Shown here in pieces: positions 18,252 to 21,973 of a stretch of 21,973 nucleotides of DNA. How positions within the stretch are numbered: position 1 is the first letter of the stretch; the number at the start of each line of letters is the position of its first letter. This DNA comes from JBGTBQ01 sp041749275 (GTDB lineage: Bacteria > Acidobacteriota > Blastocatellia > Pyrinomonadales > Pyrinomonadaceae), in contig JBGTBQ010000082.1 of the NCBI GenBank assembly GCA_041749275.1, forward strand, positions 1-21,973, written 5' to 3'. Below the pieces are notes generated by a model. It had not been told where the DNA came from, did not search any database, and was given only the letters and a program-made list of their open reading frames with translations. Made by a program: the position numbers and the translations under genes.

Positions 18252-19481
18252 ATGATAAGTGGCAATAGAATCTCGGTTTTCGATACGACGCTGAGGGACG
18301 GCGAGCAGTCGCCGGGCTGTTCGATGAACCTTGAAGAGAAGGTTCGACTCGCGCATCAGCTCGAAGCGCTCGGCGTGGACATCATCGAGGCGGGATTCCC
18401 CATCGCCTCCGAGGGCGATTTCGCTGCCGTTCAGGCGGTGGCGTCTGAGTGTCGCGGGGTGACGGTCGCGGCGCTCGCACGCACCTCCGAGCAGGACATC
18501 GCGCGCGCGGGCGAGGCGCTGCGCCATGCCGCGCGCCCGCGCCTCCACACTTTCGTCGCCACGTCCGACATCCACCTCGAACACAAACTGCATAAGACTC
18601 GCGCCGAAGTGCTGCGGATGACGCGGGACGCCGTGCGGTTGGCGCGCACGCTCGCCGCGGAAGTCGAGTTCTCCGCCGAGGACGCGACGCGCAGCGACGT
18701 GGATTATTTGTGCGAGGTCTTTGCGACGGCAATCGCCGAGGGCGCGTGCGTGCTCAACATCCCGGACACCGTGGGCTACACGACGCCGTGGGAGTTCGCG
18801 CGTCTCGTCGAGACGGTGCGCGCGCGCGTCGTCCAAGACCGGGACGTAACGATCAGCGTCCACTGTCATAACGATTTGGGTCTGGCTGTCGCCAACAGTC
18901 TGGCGGCCATCGGCGCGGGTGCGCGGCAGGTCGAGTGCACCGTCAACGGCATCGGCGAGCGCGCCGGGAACGCAGCGCTCGAAGAGGTCGTGATGGCGAT
19001 GCGCGTCCGCGCCGACCAGTTGCCGTTCGAGACCGGCATCATCGCTGAAAAGATTTACCCGACGAGTCAACTGCTCTCCGAGATCATCAACTGCCCCGTC
19101 CAACCGAACAAGGCCATCGTCGGAAGAAACGCCTTCGCGCACGAAGCCGGCATCCATCAGCACGGCGTCATCAACAACCCGCTCTGCTACGAGATCATGA
19201 CGCCGGAATCGGTCGGCGTGGACACGAACAGCCTCGTGCTCGGCAAGCATTCGGGCCGCCATGCGCTCGCGCTCCGCTACGCGGAACTCGGCTACACGCT
19301 GTCTCCCGTCGAGTTGGACACGGTCTACAGGCTCTTCACCGGGCTGGCCGACCGCAAGAAGCGCATCTACGATCAGGATTTGCTCTCGCTGCTCCCGGCG
19401 GGCGCGCGGCGCGGCGACGAAGGCCCGGCTAGTGAAACTGTTTTCGGTTCGCGCGAAATGGCGACGACCGCGAGTTATTAG
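18252..19481 (+). CDS. leuA: 2-isopropylmalate synthase lacking the regulatory domain
   Basis: 409 residues against about 510-520 for classical LeuA. The DRE-TIM catalytic core is intact: DTTLRDGEQSPG at 11-22, VEFSAEDATRSD, the metal-binding HCHNDLGLAVANSL (His204, His206), and the VNGIGERAGNAALEE signature. Subdomains follow (AFAHEAGIHQHGV, GKHSGRHAL, ADRKKRIYDQDLLSLL), then the protein stops after a short linker (AGARRGDEGPASETVFGSRE). The C-terminal leucine-binding LeuA dimer domain is absent, and the 161 bases before leuB are too short to hold it, so this is a deletion or a naturally short form rather than a single frameshift. It condenses acetyl-CoA and 2-oxoisovalerate, the first step of leucine synthesis; feedback inhibition by leucine is expected to be lost. 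GGAGG lies seven bases before the ATG. A homocitrate- or citramalate-type specificity is possible, but leuB and leuC downstream favour LeuA. Confidence 0.9.
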   Translation: MISGNRISVFDTTLRDGEQSPGCSMNLEEKVRLAHQLEALGVDIIEAGFPIASEGDFAAVQAVASECRGVTVAALARTSEQDIARAGEALRHAARPRLHTFVATSDIHLEHKLHKTRAEVLRMTRDAVRLARTLAAEVEFSAEDATRSDVDYLCEVFATAIAEGACVLNIPDTVGYTTPWEFARLVETVRARVVQDRDVTISVHCHNDLGLAVANSLAAIGAGARQVECTVNGIGERAGNAALEEVVMAMRVRADQLPFETGIIAEKIYPTSQLLSEIINCPVQPNKAIVGRNAFAHEAGIHQHGVINNPLCYEIMTPESVGVDTNSLVLGKHSGRHALALRYAELGYTLSPVELDTVYRLFTGLADRKKRIYDQDLLSLLPAGARRGDEGPASETVFGSREMATTASY

Positions 19482-19502
19482 AACGAGTGAGATAGAAACC
19501 GT

Positions 19503-19565
19503 ACCGCGAGCGGTGGCGAGCGGGTGACGCTTCCGAGAGCGGATCCGCTCGTTGCCGCTCGCGGT
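19503..19565. repeat. Palindromic repeat between leuA and leuB
   Basis: Arms 19503-19523 and 19545-19565 pair over 21 bases with three central mismatches (outer ACCGCGAGCGG, inner CGAGCGG). The internal GAGCGG unit recurs. It lies 21 bases after the leuA stop and looks like a dispersed palindromic repeat; in the operon it could stabilise the leuA transcript or cause partial termination. No T-run follows. Confidence 0.7.
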
Positions 19566-19610
19566 CTCGTCATTTAAGACGCCGGCTGTGCCGGATGCTT
19601 TCCGTGGTGA

Positions 19611-20755
<1,145 letters not shown>

Positions 20756-20761
20756 AAAGCT

Positions 20762-20851
20762 GGTGTTGGGTGTTAGGTTTTGGGTGCTGGTCTTGTCACT
20801 GTCAGAACCTCCGCCATAACACCCAACACCTAAAACCTAACACCCAACACC
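20762..20851 (+). repeat. Long intercistronic hairpin between leuB and leuC
   Basis: Arms 20762-20790 and 20823-20851 pair over 29 bases with two mismatches (GGTGTTGGGTGTTAGGTTTT and its complement), with a 32-base loop. It starts 6 bases after the leuB stop. The right arm ends seven bases before the leuC ATG and is followed by TTGTTTT, so it could act as a weak terminator or cover the leuC initiation region. The units resemble AACACCCAACACC-type dispersed repeats. Confidence 0.85.
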
Positions 20852-20858
20852 TTGTTTT

Positions 20859-21973
20859 ATGCCGAGGACTCTTTTCGACAAGCTCTGGGACGACCATGTA
20901 GTCTGCGCGCCGGAGGGCGAGCCGGCGCTGCTCTATATTGATTTGCACCTCGTCCACGAGGTCACTTCACCGCAGGCTTTCGAGGGACTGCGTGTCGCGG
21001 AGCGCCGCGTGCGGCGACCTGATTTGACCGTAGCGACGGTTGACCATAACGTTCCGACGACCGACCGGAGCCTGCCCATCGCAGACCCCATCGCCGCCAA
21101 GCAGATCGAGACGCTGCGCGAGAACTGCCGCGAGTTCGGCGTCGCGCTCTATGACATCAACTCCGCCGAACAGGGCATCGTCCATGTCGTCGGCCCGGAG
21201 TTGGGACTGACGCAGCCGGGCATGACGATTGTGTGCGGCGACAGCCACACCTCGACGCACGGCGCGTTCGGCGCGCTCGCCTTCGGCATCGGCACGTCCG
21301 AGGTCGAGCATGTGCTGGCGACCCAGACCCTGATCCAGCGGCCGTCGAAGAACATGCGCGTCACGGTCGACGGCACGCTGCCGGTCGGCGTCACGCCCAA
21401 GGACGTGATCCTGGCGATCATCGGCAGGATCGGCACCGCGGGCGGCACCGGCCACGTCATCGAGTATGCCGGCGAGGTCATCCGCGCGATGTCGATGGAA
21501 GGCCGCATGACGGTCTGCAACATGACGATCGAGGGCGGTGCCCGCGCCGGCCTGATCGCGCCCGACGAGACCACCTTCGCCTACCTCAAGGGCCGCCCCA
21601 TGGCGCCCCAGGGCGCCGATTGGGACAAGGCGGTCGCCTACTGGAAGACCCTGCCCAGCGATGCGGGTGCGGCCTACGACAAGGAGGTCGTGCTGCACGC
21701 CTCCGAGATCGAGCCCCAGGTGACCTGGGGCACCAGCCCGCAGGACGTGCTGCCGATCACCGGCGTCGTGCCCGATCCGGAAGCCGAAGCCGACGAGGAC
21801 AAGCGCAACGCGATTCTGCGCTCGCTCGCCTACATGGGGCTCACCCCCGGCACACCGCTGTCGCAGGTCAGGATCGACCGCGTCTTCATCGGCTCCTGCA
21901 CCAACGGGCGCATCGAGGACCTGCGCGCCGTCGCCGCCGTCGCGAAGGGCCGCAAGGTCTCAAGCCACGTCAA
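20859..21973 (+). CDS. leuC: 3-isopropylmalate dehydratase large subunit (partial, runs off the right edge; probable mosaic)
   Basis: Open from the ATG at 20859 to the edge, 371 codons of about 470. It begins MPRTLFDKLWDDHVV and contains ATVDHNVPTTDRSL, CGDSHTSTHGAFGALAFGIG (first cluster cysteine region), GTSEVEHVLATQTL, GGTGHVIEYAGEVIRAMSME, CNMTIEGGARAGLIAPDE and VFIGSCTNGRIEDLR (cluster cysteine). It isomerises 2- to 3-isopropylmalate through a 4Fe-4S cluster together with LeuD. No Shine-Dalgarno is visible (CCTTGTTTT before the ATG). From about 21310 codon choice changes: by eye, Thr codons go from 3 ACC in 12 to 12 ACC in 18, and codons ending in A or T nearly vanish. The protein there (LKGRPMAPQGADWDKAVAYW, VTWGTSPQDVLPITG) resembles alphaproteobacterial LeuC. 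This suggests gene conversion or an assembly chimera. Confidence 0.93.
   Translation, partial: MPRTLFDKLWDDHVVCAPEGEPALLYIDLHLVHEVTSPQAFEGLRVAERRVRRPDLTVATVDHNVPTTDRSLPIADPIAAKQIETLRENCREFGVALYDINSAEQGIVHVVGPELGLTQPGMTIVCGDSHTSTHGAFGALAFGIGTSEVEHVLATQTLIQRPSKNMRVTVDGTLPVGVTPKDVILAIIGRIGTAGGTGHVIEYAGEVIRAMSMEGRMTVCNMTIEGGARAGLIAPDETTFAYLKGRPMAPQGADWDKAVAYWKTLPSDAGAAYDKEVVLHASEIEPQVTWGTSPQDVLPITGVVPDPEAEADEDKRNAILRSLAYMGLTPGTPLSQVRIDRVFIGSCTNGRIEDLRAVAAVAKGRKVSSHV

Overview
The window is high in GC, and its genes follow that bias. It reads as a chromosomal fragment of a Gram-negative soil or freshwater bacterium, probably an acidobacterium of the Blastocatellia type. That placement is inference. 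It rests on the very large secreted protein with P-domain, PPC and lamin-tail modules joined by Thr-Pro linkers, on an outer-membrane barrel gene, and on several kinds of palindromic intergenic repeat. No tRNA, rRNA, CRISPR array, integrase or intact insertion sequence was seen. The last ~650 bases (from about 21,310) look alphaproteobacterial in codon choice and protein sequence, so the contig may be chimeric there.

Left block (1-8230), nitrogen assimilation. On the minus strand, reading right to left, are an outer-membrane barrel protein, glnA (glutamine synthetase) and the N-terminal part of a glutamate synthase large subunit. The glutamate synthase has a long 5' leader with nested stems and a strong intrinsic terminator 43 bases before its start codon. 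On the plus strand are a small unknown gene (75 aa), glnD (PII uridylyl-transferase/removase) and glnB (PII), probably one operon. A sigma-54-like promoter and an upstream 16-bp palindrome precede it, and a 33-bp perfect hairpin terminates it.

Middle block (8246-14476): one minus-strand gene encodes a 2076-residue multidomain secreted protein. A palindromic repeat lies upstream.

Right block (15019-21973): amt (ammonium transporter, minus) is divergent from a LysR-type regulator gene (plus). The regulator is followed by leuA, leuB and the start of leuC. The amt upstream region carries two spaced copies of the palindrome seen before the glnD operon, and a sigma-54-like site with a single departure from consensus. 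The leu genes have several oddities: LeuA lacks its C-terminal regulatory domain, a (GA)14 microsatellite abuts the leuB start codon, a long hairpin separates leuB and leuC, and leuC is a probable mosaic.

Together GlnA, glutamate synthase, GlnD, PII and Amt form a nearly complete ammonium uptake and assimilation set with its signalling branch. The most interesting undescribed signal is the shared palindrome (GCGACA-N4-TGTCGC) paired with sigma-54-like promoters at the glnD operon and at amt. It suggests a nitrogen regulon driven by an enhancer-binding protein whose site does not look like the classical NtrC site.
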